A DNA stretch of 64,000 bases from Dermacentor variabilis (GCF_050947875.1 NC_134568.1:194940853-195004852), one strand, 5' to 3'; numbered from the stretch's first letter, positions 24,057 to 35,016 are shown. The notes: a model not told the origin generated them from the letters alone. Translations and numbers: made by a program.

Positions 24057-25990
24057 TTATTTATTTAATTAATTAATTAATTCATTCATTCATTCATTAT
24101 ACCCTTAAGGCCAATGGCATTACAAAGGCGAGCGGGGAATTAGTTTAACATAACTTTTGTACCACAGCATCATCAAACAACCAAAATATGCTAGTATAAC
24201 AATACAATTTTGGCGGATCGCAAACGAGAGTACATAAACATTATCTATACTTATTCAAACTACATAATTCAACGTACACAAATTACATTAACCAAGGTGT
24301 ATATGGGACGTATATAATCAGAGTGCACGATTTGCAGTAAGAAGAGCACTCAAACAATAGCTATGAACACAAGGGGAAGACGAAGAGTACTCAAAACGAA
24401 ATGTCGCGTAAAGTCTCTAAAACGGTAAGTATCGATTGCGGAGGCAACAGTTAAGCGAAGCCTATTGCACTCATAAGCTGTCTGCGGGACAAATGAGCGC
24501 GAGAAAGAGGAGGATCTACAAGACAGAATACCAACCTTGTGTTGCTGATCAAGCCGAGATTATATATAACGTCGAGCCGAAAGAAGCTCGTTTTGTAGTA
24601 TAGGGATGATCATATATGTCATGAAAACGAGAGAGCCACAAGTGTTTAACGTCCTGATGCTAAGGGCGCGCACTGTAGGTTAGACTTCATTGTGTTGATG
24701 CTGACTGTCGTATCATGGTTGGAGAATATGAATCGTGTGGAACTGTTCTGCCCCATGTTTACTGGATAAATTAAATCATTCGGACTAGGATCACAAACTT
24801 AGGCGGCGTATTCGAGTTTAGGCCGGAAAAGTGTTTTATAGAGCGTCACTTTGAGAGACTGTGGCGCAGCTGAAAAGTTTCTTCGGCGGTAATCTAACGA
24901 TCTGTTGGCGTTGCTTATTACGTGTGCAATGTGCGTCTTCTAGGTGAGGTCAGGTAAGACTGGCACACCGAGGTAAGTATAACATGAAACATAATCGAGT
25001 GGAATGTTAACAATGTAAGAGGCTGAGGGTGTTACTATACGTCTGGATACTCGCATCGACTTGCATTTGCTGATGTTTAATTCCATGCGCCATGTTTTGC
25101 AACACGCACTGATAGCATCAAGATCAGATTGAAGAGTTGCTGTATTATGGTTACTAGTTAATTCACAGTCGTCAGCAAAGATATGAATAGGATATGTAAG
25201 ACAAGAAGGCAAGTCATTATTGTAGATTCGAAATAGTAGTGGTCCAAGGACAAAGTCTTGTGCCACGCCGTGGAAACCAGACTAGAGGGAGAGTCAACGC
25301 TGTTAGCAGAAACGAACTGAGAACGAATGGACAGGAAACACTCGAGCCAAGTAAACGAGAAGAAAGGGGGTTAGCCGAGGGGCGCGATATTTATTAGTCA
25401 TATCATAAGAAGCCAATAAACACTGACACCAAGGACAACATAGGGGAAATTACTTGTGTTCAATAAGTGAAATAAAGAAACGATAAACTAATGGAAATTA
25501 AAGTGGATGCAAAAACAACTTACCGCAGTTGGGAACCGAACCCACAACCTTGGCATTCCGCCAAGTAAGTAATTGGGGATCACGGTTAAGCTTGCGCAAT
25601 TTAAACATTAGTCGTTTATGACATGCTTTATCAAACGCTTTAGAAAATCTAGAAATATACGATTCGCAAGAGAAGAACGATCAAGAATGGCATGTAGCTG
25701 ATGTGCAAACGATATTAGCTGTGTTTCGCATGAATAAGTTTTCCGAAAGTCATGTTCCGGGTGCGGGAAGCAGAAATCAGTTTCAAGAAAGTTAGCAAGA
25801 TCAGAAAATAAGATATGCTCAAGAAGTCTGCATGGGATACTAGTGAGCAAAATGAGACGATAGTTAAGTGAAGGGTGCCTACTGACTGTTTTAAGAGGTG
25901 GCATCACTTTTCCTATCTTCCATTCCGCAGGAATAGAATCCGTGTCAAGTGACTGTTGAAAAATTTTGGTTGCTATAATCGAACTATACT
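24057..25990 (-). mobile_element. CR1/L2-like LINE, RT and 3' end (outer element of a nest, part 1)
   Basis: In minus orientation: IFQQSLDTDSIPAEWKIGKV near 25970-25910, the RT domain at 25907-25608 (SIPCRLLEHILFSDL, RKTYSCETQLISF, IFLDF), continuing past a SINE insertion into SIRSQFVSANSVDSP, then SLVLGPLLF-type text. The catalytic box IHIFADDCEL lies at about 25180 and YTYLGVPVL near 24970. The 3'UTR ends in AATG/AATT-type repeats at about 24095-24057. The intact FADD box is preserved, but frameshifts and the SINE disrupt it. The 5' portion continues at 27640-28440 on the far side of a second LINE. Confidence 0.8.
25355..25559 (-). mobile_element. tRNA-derived SINE (family 2) inserted in LINE RT, 9-bp TSD
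   Basis: GCCAAGTAA is present on both sides (25346-25354 and 25560-25568). Removing the insert restores the RT reading KLNRDPQLLTW-LECFL. On the minus strand it starts with the 3' half of a tRNA-like sequence, GTGGGTTCGGTTCCCAACTG (a box-B-like GGTTCGGTTCC), then the body CACAAGTAATTTCCCC, TTGTCCTTGGTGTCA, and a tail GGCTAACCCCCTTTCTTCTC. The same body occurs in the copies at 35.0 and 35.5 kb. The 5' tRNA half is missing. Confidence 0.8.
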
Positions 25991-25994
25991 CGCT

Positions 25995-27605
25995 GCCTCA
26001 ATCCGGTATCTTCCAAATATCGCAGCAGTGCTTTTGTAGCTGCGATATGCGAGGCCATGGTCCCAAGATCTTGTACAAGGTGAACGGCTTTCTATCTAGC
26101 TGATTGAGAGCTGTGCAGAGGTCTTGCCTTTCATCTTCAAAAGATGGGCAGTACCACAGTAGGTGTCCTATGGTTTCCTCGACACCGCAGGCATTGCACT
26201 CGGCGCTATCAGCCATTCCAATCAAAAATGCATATGCATTGGTGAATGCGACGCCCAAACGTAAGCGGCACAGCACTGTTTCCTCATTTCACCGAAGACC
26301 TGGTAACAGCCGCAGTTGCATAGAACGATTGAGGGAATGCAATCGATGTTGAGTGAATTCAGGTGTGTGCCACTTCTCCAATGTCAAAGAGTGCGCTAGC
26401 TTGCCTAAGTGTTGGGCTGCGTCGGTCCGCGATAAAGTTATAGAAACAAGGGTTGCTCCTTCGTGTGCTTTCCTAGCAGCTTCGTCAGCGAGGTTGTTGC
26501 CGGAGATACCGCAATGACCCAGCAGCCACTGAAACACGACGTCGTGTCCTTTCGTGATGATGTGATGGTGCATTTCTCGTATCTCCGACACGAGTTGTTC
26601 ACATGATCCGCGACGAAGAGATGACAGAAGACATTGTAAGGCCACCTTCGAATCGCAGAATATTGCCCACCAATTAGCCGGTTGGTTATTAATATAATCA
26701 ACGGCACCTCGAAGGGCAACAAGCTCCGAACCGGTCGATTTTGTCAAGTAAGAAATCTTGTATTGGATGCTTAGTGACCGTGATGGTATAACCACTGCGC
26801 TGGTGGAGCTGGTCTGAGTAGAAGAGCCATCCGTATATATGTGGACTCGATCAAAGTAGAAAGTGCGCAAACAATCCAGAGCTGCTTGCTTCAAAGCCAA
26901 GGTAGGCAGGTCGATCTTCTTTCTTATCCCTGGAACCGTAAGACGCACTTGAGGTTGTTTTAAACACCACAAAGCTGAGGTTGAACGTGCTGAGGGTGTG
27001 AAGCCCGATGGTAAGGAGGCACGATGGAAGCTGACCTTGTTGGAGAAGGACGCCTGTGGTCGTCGTTCTCGAAGCCACGCAAGAGAGCTTGGCTGCATCC
27101 GTGAAACATGACGAACATGGATTCTAAGCGTTTCGGTGCTAATGTAAGTCGTGATCGGATGGTCTTGAGCCATTATAATGATTCCTGCTGTTGAGGCGCT
27201 CCGCGGAAGGCCTAGGCAAACAAGTAGTGCCTGCGCCTGCACGCTCTGAAGTTCTCGAAGATTTGACTTGCATGTTTTAGCAAGCACGGGAGAGCTATAG
27301 CGAAGGACGCCGATGAAAAGTGTTCGATATAACTGTAGCATGGAGCCCACTGAAGATCCCCATGTTTTGCCGGCGATGAACTTGAAGACGTGAACAATAG
27401 ACGTGAGCTTCTTCTTTAAGTGGTTAACCTGAGGGCTCCAAGTGAGGTCCCGGTCTGCAATGACGCCCCAAAAGCGGTGATTTCTCTTGTAGGAGATAGG
27501 CGGACCATTGATGCATACTGGATACCCAGTCATCGCTTTTCGCCTAAGAGCGACTAACACACATTTTTCTCTCGAGATGGTAAGGCCTTGTGTGTGAAGG
27601 TAGTC
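25995..27605 (-). mobile_element. I-like LINE with RNase H, 5'-truncated, inserted into the outer LINE
   Basis: The minus-strand frame runs from 27560 to 26289 (423 codons). After one in-frame TGA at about 26289 it continues to a stop at about 25998. The N-terminal part is the end of RT (KCVLVALRRK; LQLYRTLFIGVLRYSSPV). The RNase H domain has its acidic residues in VHIYTDGSS, SELVALRGAVDY and FCDSKVAL, and the later H/D motif as GHCGISGNNLADEAAR. The C-terminus carries the LINE-type knuckle CNACGVEETIGHLLWYC. The single TGA (most simply CGA to TGA) and loss of the 5' two thirds make it non-autonomous. Confidence 0.85.
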
Positions 27606-27639
27606 AGATGGTATAGATGGTATAGATGTGAAGGTAGTT

Positions 27640-28440
27640 AGATGGTGTAGATGGTGAATGTGGAAATGGTATAATGGCAGCCTGAAAGCGCTGGAGAAAC
27701 ACTTGTCACTGAAGAAAAACGGGAAACATTGTTAAGGACAGATGCGCACAGTGCAGATGATATAATGTCTCTCGCGTTATCCACAAGGCTTATAATGTTA
27801 TCGTCTCCTGGTTTTATGACACGCCAGAATTTTTTTATGTTGGTTGTCAGCATAGATGAGAGAGTGCTTTCCAAAAAGTGCTGTTTGGAGCAATGCAGTG
27901 CAGATGCATATTCCTCAGAAGCCGGTTTATGCGCATTTCAAGGATAGTCACAAGGACAACATTTGGTTGATCTCCAGATTCGTTTCTTTTTATTTGACAA
28001 GCTTTTTATTTGGCTGTTGGACCATGGCGCCGATTTGTTCGAAGTTATCGAGTGAATAAGTACATATTTATCAAGTAAGTCTTTAACTTCGTTCATAAGT
28101 AAATCCCAGTTGTGTTGAACGCTGCGACTGTAAACGTTGATGAGAAACGTGTCAATAAACCCACACAATTCTCTGTTGATTGCGTCAAAGTTGGCATGCT
28201 TGAGATCACAAATAGCTTTGCTTTTGCTTTTGTCTTTAGGCCGCGATATTTTGATTTCAAACGTTAACACGGAATAACCGCTCAAACCTGGCAGTAAAGG
28301 TATATAGGAAGCAAGATCAGGAGGAATGGCGAGTATTAGATCGAGGGTATTGGCGGAAGAAGGTGCTGTCCTGGCGGGTTCTTTGACAAGTTGTGAAAAG
28401 AAAAAAAAACTACACATGGCGTAATACGCTGATAATCTCT
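27640..28440 (-). mobile_element. CR1/L2-like LINE, end of endonuclease and linker (outer element, part 2)
   Basis: Minus strand: QLVKEPARTAPSSANTLDLI is the end of an AP-endonuclease domain (28390-28320). The linker KHANFDAINRELCGFIDTF and SNKSAPWSNSQIKSLSNKKK follows (28210-27960), then TLSSMLTTNIKKFWRVIKPG and NARDIISSALCASVLNN (27870-27740). This continues logically into the RT start at 25970-25910, with a gap of roughly 40 codons that coincides with the RNase H LINE between them. The 5' edge lies roughly 100 nt before a Sidestep exon. Confidence 0.75.
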
Positions 28441-28540
28441 GATAATTTTGTGCGAAGATAAGAGTCGGAACAATACCAATTAATCGACTACCACGCGTAA
28501 TTTTTGCTCTTGTTGTCGTCGGTTTAACCACGACGTGCAG

Positions 28541-28846
28541 TGAAGCCCGTGCGCGCGGTCATCCGGGGCAAGCAAGACTTCCTGTCAGCCGAGTTCCGCG
28601 CCGAGGTGGAGTGCGAGGCCGAAGGCTCATTGCCACCGGCGCTCGTTTCCTGGTGGCTGGACGGCGTGCGCCTGAACGCCTCGCTCGCCCAGACACGGCT
28701 GTCGGCAGGCGGCAACGTCACCACCTCGCTGCTTGGCTTCGTGCCCAGGGCCAGGGACAACGGCCGCCAGCTCAGGTGCGTCGCCACCAACCCCAGAATG
28801 CCTGGGCACGAAGAGGTCGCCGACGTCTGGCTCCTGCAGGTTCACT
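28541..28846 (+). CDS. side-like: Sidestep-like exon: complete Ig domain (third Ig of the family)
   Basis: The acceptor is GACGTGCAG ending at 28540 and the donor is T|GTGAGT at 28847. The exon is 306 nt, phase 1 to phase 1. The frame reads LKPVRAVI with the phase-1 split codon, then the first Cys in AEVECEAEGSLPPALVSWWL, NVTTSLLGFVPRARDNG and the second Cys in LRCVATNPRMPG, ending VADVWLLQVH. GS-PPA-(I/V)-(S/T)-WW, NVTTS and the L.C.A.NP stretch are the hallmark of Sidestep Ig3, which makes this the most diagnostic exon. Sequons: NAS and NVT. The exon is GC-rich, unlike the AT-rich LINE directly upstream. No stop or frameshift. Confidence 0.93.
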
Positions 28847-29242
28847 GTGAGTCGTCTTAATGTTTTCCATTGTTCTCAATCTTTAGAACAAAGCGCAACA
28901 TCGGCATCTTGATCCTTGTAGGGTAATTAGTTTGAACAGTAGAGAACCAAAATTGTGTCCTTGTGTCCGCTAACTTCCTTTCAAGGAAAGTAAAAATATG
29001 TGTTATATACGTCGGAAACAAGCAACAATAAGTCCTGCGTGATCCTGACGTAAAAGGATTAGCCATGAAGTTATTGCCGACTCTTGATCATTTCCTCTAG
29101 ATTAAACTCCAGGCGCCAGTTATTAGATTTGCCAATTTAGTTCATGGTCTGGCCGACTAGAGTGAATAAGAAATATGGCCAGTCAAGTTATTTGGCGACA
29201 AATTTGGGGAGCCTGCGACATGAACGAAAAATTTTTCGATGT

Positions 29243-29745
29243 TTGATAGGTGCTGCGCTTACTGCAAAAATAAATATTTTCTCATTTGTATACGTAAACT
29301 TCCTCATTATAATCAGACGAAAGCATGGATAATTTATTTCGCCCGTCGAGGGGAAAATGTAAAAGTAAATATAGCGTCATAGTGAAGGCAATAAATAGAA
29401 GGATCGTATTCACATAGGAGGAACAGTATAGTCAATAGTACTATGATTACCAATGACTGCTATGACTATGACTACTATGACTACTCGTACTATGAGTACT
29501 CGTTGAAAAAAGCTGTCACTTTTTCTCTCAAAGAGTGCAGGGGAAAGATTACGACTACTGTGACTAGGAGAAAAAGCTTTGATAGGTGGTGTGCTTACAC
29601 ATAAGTAAATATTTTTTCATTTCATATGTAAAATTCCTTATAGATGGCAGGGGACAACATCACTCATTTATTTCAAGCATCGAGGGATAAATATAAAACG
29701 AAATATAACGGCATAGTGAGGGCATTTAATCGAAAAATTGCATTG
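29243..29745 (+). repeat. Two diverged direct repeats of ~150 bp
   Basis: The segment from 29243 (TTGATAGGTGCTGCGCTTAC ... AAATATTTTCTCATTTGTA ... GGCAATAAAT) recurs from 29578 (TTGATAGGTGGTGTGCTTAC ... AAATATTTTTTCATTTCATA ... GGCATTTAAT) in the same orientation, with roughly 75-80% identity by eye. Between them is a TATGACTAC-type imperfect repeat at about 29440-29500. Confidence 0.6.
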
Positions 29746-29960
29746 ACATTGAGAGACAGAAGAGGGAAAGGCAGGGAGGTTAAACAGAGGGGAAGATCCG
29801 GTTTGGTACCCTATGCTATGGTGAGAGGGAAGAGGGACGTACAGTGACAGGAAAGCACCGAGGGAAAAAGAAGGATAGCACAGATACACAAGCACAGTCG
29901 GTCACTGTCACCGCACAGCACTGTAGCACTTGTAGCACTATTAACATCAGAGTGAACAGT
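29746..29960 (-). repeat. 3'UTR fragment of the I-like LINE family
   Basis: Contains GCAGGGAGGTTAAACAGAGG, AAGATCCGGTTTGGTACCCT and GTCACTGTCACCGCACAGCA, matching the region beside the RNase H LINEs at 46.6 and 54.9 kb. No coding part remains. Confidence 0.7.
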
Positions 29961-30261
29961 ATAGCCAATAATACTGATAAGTACCAAGTAAAACTGTCAA
30001 ACCCATGTTAAACTCATGTCAAACCCCCCTGTGTCTTCGCTAAAGTGCACTATGCACACAGTTACACAACGATGACCTTCGATAACGCCTCATTATCTGG
30101 GAGGTTCATGCCGTTGTTATGAAACAACAGCCCCTGAAATCTAACATTGCACGGAAGATGGAATAGTTTTTTTAATGAAAAGAGCCTGCATGTGATCTAT
30201 ATTTTCAATATTCAGGAATGAGCTGGAACATCTTTTTCACCATCATCTTCTGTTTCCGCAG

Positions 30262-30549
30262 ACAAACCCCGGGTGAGCTTGGCCTGGGGCAACCGAGTGA
30301 ACCGGTCCAGCATCGTGCAGGGCACAGACGTCTACTTCGAGTGTGAGGTGGACGCCAACCCGCGGCTCATCGAAGTCTCGTGGCGATTCGAAGGCCACGA
30401 GCTGGCCTCTCGCCTCGGGAACTTCATTGTGAGCAACCAGTCGCTGGCGCTGCGCGGCGTCCAGAGCTCAAATTCGGGCCACTACTCGTGCGTTGCTGCC
30501 AACGCCGAAGGAGCTTCAGAGTCCAACAGGGTATTCCTCAGAGTCCAGC
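30262..30549 (+). CDS. side-like: Sidestep-like exon: complete Ig domain (fourth Ig of the family)
   Basis: The acceptor is TTCTGTTTCCGCAG ending at 30261 and the donor is C|GTGAGT at 30550. The exon is 288 nt, phase 1 to phase 1. It reads YKPRVSLAWG, then GTDVYFECEVDANPRLIEVS with the first Cys, WRFEGHEL, FIVSNQSLALRGV, SGHYSCVAANAEG with the second Cys, and SNRVFLRVQ. DVYFEC-x-x-x-ANP, SNQSL and SG-Y-C-x-A-x-N-x-EG match Sidestep Ig4. The SNQS sequon is conserved in the family. A long (GT)n array begins 36 nt into the following intron. Confidence 0.93.
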
Positions 30550-30583
30550 GTGAGTACATTCTGGCACACACACATGCACGCTT

Positions 30584-30736
<153 letters not shown>

Positions 30737-30838
30737 TACCAAAAAAGTTGTCATTCTAGCTGTAGGAGTACTTATGTGTGTAAACAAAGGACACCTAACT
30801 AAACAACGGCCTCCGTATGAGATTTTTCTTTGTCTCTC

Positions 30839-32700
30839 GGGAGCACCGGTACACCACAGAGATCGACCATTTCGCCGACGCTATTCAACCTGGTAATGAT
30901 CGGAGTGGCCGAGAAGCTCGCGGACATCGAAGACGTCAGGCACCCCATCTACGCGGACGATATACCGCTGTGGGTGACCGGTGGCAGTGAATGCCCCCAT
31001 CGAGGGCGTGCTGCAAGCCGCTGTCGACGCGATAGAAGATCAGCTGGAAGCCACCGGACTGAGATGTTCGCTGTGCAGATCGGAGCTTCTCATACTCCCA
31101 CCTACCAACAATGGCAGAGGCAAGACCAGACAACGTGAATACGAAAAAAATCTGAAACGTAACCAAATTCGGCAGCCTGATCCCCGAGGTCGGCAAAATC
31201 TGGATCCTGGGCATAGTCATCAAAAAGCACGGAGGAAACGGCGAAACCGTCGCCCGTCATCACGGCAAACCGTCACGGCAAAACATCACGGCAAAAGCGG
31301 CCAACGCGATTCGACTCCTCAAGCGAGTCACTTCCCGGAAGGCTGGCATGAGAGACGAGAGCCTAATTAGGCTCGTCCAATCCTTCATCAGCATTCACGT
31401 CGCGCACGTTGCTGCCTACCACAGATGGCTGCAGCACGAACATAATAAAATTAACGTAATCATCAAAAGAGTGTACAAGATGGCGCTGGGCCTGTTCGAG
31501 TCCACGAGCACGACCCGCTTCTTACAACTCGGGATACACAACGCGCTTGAAGGAATAGCCGAAGCGCAACGGACCTCTCAACTGGAGCGGCTGTCCACGA
31601 CCAAAGCCGGGAGGAAGATACTGGACGGCCTGGGAATAGGACGCTCGATCGAGGCGGAGGTGAAGCTCCCCGTCTCCGAAGAGGTCCGACGCCAGACGAG
31701 AATCGACCCCGTACCCAAGAACATGAATCCCGAGTTCAACAAGGGAAGAAGAGCGGCGAGGGCCAAGGCTCTCATCGACCTGCACGCCAACGACGAGCAC
31801 GCGTGGTACGTGGATGCGGACGAATGCCAACGGAACGCCTTCGCAGTAGTCGTCATAGAAGCGTCAACCGGCGCCACTAGGACGCCAGCGAGCGTGAGAA
31901 GCGCCGGAGCGGAACAAGAGGAGGAGGTAGCCATCGACCTGGCCATCGCCGATGCAGACTGCCACACGGTGCTGAGTGACTCTAGACAGGCGGGGCGAAA
32001 CTTCGCCAAAGGCCAAATCTGCAGCGAGGACGAGTGCGTACTGCGAGCGCCTAAACTGCAAGACAGAAAAGTAAGAATCAAGTGGTTCCCGCAGCAAGCG
32101 GGCGACGCGTCGGAATGCAATAATAACCACAATGAGACGGCACACGTAACGGCGCGAGCGCTAACCAACCGCGCCCCGGTGGCAGACCGTCCGACGTGGT
32201 TCGGAGCCAAAGACCGCATGACGGACTACAACGACATCACGAAGGCTTACCGCCCGACTCGCAGGACTCTCCCACCTTCGCATTCTAGGCTGAGTCGAGC
32301 AGAGGAGGTACTACTGAGACAGCTCCAGACCGGATAGCTGCCGAGCCCGGGACGGATGCATTGCATGTACCCCGAGACATACCCAACCGATAAGTGCAGG
32401 GAGGGAGACGGCAGATTACACGCATATCTTGTGGAAGTACATCAAAATTCCAGAAGAAGCAAGATCAAGAACGATCCCGCCGCGGCTCGAGGCAGCCGAG
32501 AAGAGCTACGACCAAGCCCAACAGCTCTGGGCCGTCTAGCAGGTCCTCGGGGGACTCAAAGGGCAGGAACCCAGCGAGCCGATAACGGCGAGCGCAGACC
32601 CGCGCCGAGTAATGCAACCTCGTAGATGACGTAGGCCCTCGTCGGGGCGCGCGAGCACCTAACTGCAGGCACACATAAAGTTCGCTCCAATCCAATCCAA
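30839..32700 (+). mobile_element. 5'-truncated RNase H LINE with 10-bp target-site duplication
   Basis: TTTGTCTCTC occurs at 30829-30838 and again at 32701-32710. The RT part gives STISPTLFNLVMIGVAEKL and the catalytic box IYADDIPLWV near 30945-30975, then shifts frame (AVDAIEDQLEATGLRCS). A 329-codon frame at 31348-32337 contains ESTSTTRFLQLGIHNALEGI and an RNase H-like segment: AWYVDADECQRNAFAVVVIE, EQEEEVAIDLAIADAD, HTVLSDSRQA and VRIKWFPQQA. The His/acidic end motif looks degraded. It ends in a YPETYPTDKC segment and a tail with TCCAA repeats (32689-32700). Insertion lies in the Sidestep intron in sense orientation. Confidence 0.88.
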
Positions 32701-32710
32701 TTTGTCTCTC

Positions 32711-33082
32711 TGTCCGGAATAGTGTTACTTTCTTTGTAACGTGTAGAGTACAGTGGGCTGGGCCTACGATATTATTTCAAAACATCAAACCAATACCTTC
32801 TTGCATGCTAAATGGGGAAGAGTAGGCTGGTTAAGCACAAAGCTTTTGGTATATTTTTTTTTTCTTTTTAGTAATGTCAGCTGTACTCTTTCATTGGCAT
32901 AGGCGAAGTATTATAGGGGACCAGGACCTGTATATCCGTGACTTTATTTGCTCTTTCATTCCTCGTGCAGTTCCTTTGCCTGCTCTTGATTCAGCCGCGC
33001 TAACGTCAATGCACCATGAAAATATCAGCTCTCGGCTTAATGATTTCGCACTGACCCCTGATAACTGGTGTGCTAATCGCAG
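32711..33082. other. Intron, no other feature
   Basis: AT-rich intron with a T-tract at 32855-32870. No gene seen. Confidence 0.5.
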
Positions 33083-33391
33083 ACCTTCCGGTGTGCGACC
33101 CCAACCTGCGGACGAAGTACACCGTTGCCCGCCACGAGGAGCTGCGAGTCCACTGCTCGGTATTGGCAGACCCGTGGAACGTCAGTTTCCACTGGTCATT
33201 GAATGGCTCCTCGGGCCATCGGCGAGACCTGCAGTGGGCGGTCTCGTCCACGACCGACGCCCGCGGACTCGTCACCAGCTACCTGCGCTACACACCCAGG
33301 AATGAGTCTGACTTCGGCACGCTGAGCTGCTCTGCTCGGAATGCAATCGGTCTGATGATGCGCCCGTGTATCATCCACGTGGTTCCAATTG
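33083..33391 (+). CDS. side-like: Sidestep-like exon: complete Ig domain (fifth Ig of the family)
   Basis: The acceptor is GCTAATCGCAG ending at 33082 and the donor is G|GTGAGT at 33392. The exon is 309 nt, phase 1 to phase 1. Frame: LPVCDPNLRTKYTVARHEEL, first Cys in RVHCSVLADPWNVSFHWSL, SYLRYTPRNESDFGTLSC with the second Cys, and SARNAIGLMMRPCIIHVVPI. VCDP near the start followed by ARHEE, and a final PCxxHV(V/I)P, fit the last Ig domain of Sidestep proteins. The extra Cys pair (VC near the start, PC near the end) is consistent with an additional disulfide. Sequons NVS and NES. Intact frame. Confidence 0.92.
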
Positions 33392-34163
33392 GTGAGTACG
33401 TTCACACATCCTGCATGTGGTACTATGGCAACGCGTGTTATTCTCCAACTACAGCCTCTATAAGACCTCCTTTTAATGTTATTATTTTTCTTGCGAACGG
33501 TGAGCGCGAGAAAATGGGAGCGTGAGATGTGCCTTACCCGAGACCGCGTGGCAGCCTCGTTAACAGCCTACCGTGATGCAGTGTTCTGGTTACTGTAGTT
33601 CAATTTCCACACGGGCACCAAACACCATTTACTCTTCTTTCCCTATTCTAACTAATATATCACTCGGAATAGTATGAGCAAACACCTACGTGGTTAGCAG
33701 TAGCGCCTTGCGCTATATTTTGTGTGTTCTGCTGCAAACTCATCGTGCATCACTGTAGAATACTTGATGCGGTTATCGTGGGCACGACAGTTAGATACCT
33801 GCTACTTCTATATATCTACGTGTGAGAAATTATTGTGCTCAGCACATTTATTCCCTTTTGCTCTTAGTTTTTGTTTGTTATATCCTTACTTCGGGAGGCG
33901 ACTACTCTTAGTTCAGTATATACAAGTTTCCCTTTTTCATGCAGCTGGTAAAGAACTGGTTTGAGTGATGAATTGACCGCGCAAGCGGCCCTTAGCTCTC
34001 ATTCTGGCTAGTATATCTTGCCTAGCGCGCGCAGTCTTGAGGGATGTAGATGTGAAAGCAGAGCGAACTTGCACCATTTAGCGGCAGTTACTAATTTCTA
34101 TTAGTGCCTGCTTCAGCTAGGCAACTGCCGTGTGCATTGTGCCATGAACCCCTCTGTCGACAG
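33392..34163. other. Intron, no other feature
   Basis: AT-rich intron without recognisable repeats or genes. Confidence 0.5.
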
Positions 34164-34463
34164 GTCCACCGTTGCCTCCACAACACTGCAATGTGAGCAA
34201 CCAGACCATGGGCGCACTTCGCGTGGACTGCGAAGGAGGCGCTGAACCAGGTCACAGCTTTCTGCTCGAGGTTCACGAGCTTCAGCGGCGCCGATTGGTT
34301 GCTAACTTGAGCTCGCCGACGCCGTCCTTTTGGGTGGACGACGTGCCTCCGGGCACCAAGTACACGCTGCTCGTCTACTCGTTCAACGGCCGCATCCGAT
34401 CAGAGCCCGTGTTACTCAGCACCCACACGTTGGCCAACGCTGCGCAGGGCTTTTCCGAGCCAG
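34164..34463 (+). CDS. side-like: Sidestep-like exon: fibronectin-III-like domain
   Basis: The acceptor is CTGTCGACAG ending at 34163 and the donor is G|GTAAAC at 34464. The exon is 300 nt, phase 1 to phase 1. Frame: PPLPPQHCNVSNQTMGALRV, DCEGGAEPGHSFLLEVHEL, FWVDDVPPGTKYTLLVYSFN, then GRIRSEPVLLSTHTLANAA. C-x-V-x-NQT....L-x-V-x-C-EGG....FLLEV, then DxxPGTxYxLxVYxxNxxGxSxP, is the Sidestep FN3 signature. The paired Cys (QHC and VDC) is a family feature and not general to FN3. Sequons: NVS, NQT and NLS. This is the last extracellular domain before the membrane helix. Confidence 0.92.
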
Positions 34464-34939
34464 GTAAACGCCATCACTTGCATGTCATCGCGTCAATCTT
34501 GAGCGCTGGTTAAACGTATTTACTGGTTCAAGCTATAGACCGCCTTCGCTCATGGCGCCATATTGACTGGGGCGTTTGCGTGCCGCTTGTGACCGTGGAT
34601 GAGGCAAGTTATGAGCATTCGGCTGCGATCCTGTTTTTCTGACACGTGACTAGAGGCTTGGTGTTAATATTTTGTAAAACTAAAGAATATGTCAAAAGGC
34701 GAGTGTGCTGTAGACACGATAGCCACAGCCCCCTAATGGAGTGGAAGCATGGCTAGCCTCCTAGTGAGCATTTCCAAAAAAGCAAATGCAGTGGCGATTC
34801 AGCGGCAAATGCAGGATTAATGCGTTAACTTTACGACGCACCTCTTTGAGGTCCCGGGTACATGGCGTAAACCGCGTTCACCACATATTGCAAGGTGTCG
34901 TACAATAACTGACTCCTAATTCTAGGAGGGAAGTGCAAC

Positions 34940-34947
<8 letters not shown>
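34464..34947. other. Intron, no other feature
   Basis: No repeats or genes recognised before the (AT)n array. Confidence 0.4.

Positions 34948-35016
<69 letters not shown>
34948..35016. repeat. (AT)n microsatellite at the 3' end of a SINE
   Basis: About 69 nt of AT. It abuts the 3' end of the minus-strand family-2 SINE, and a second (AT)n run lies at the matching end of the plus-strand copy (35765-35794), so it probably derives from the SINE tail. Confidence 0.9.

Noticed and set aside
31578..32219. 213-codon minus-strand frame
   Set aside because: Shadow of the LINE RNase H frame on the plus strand.
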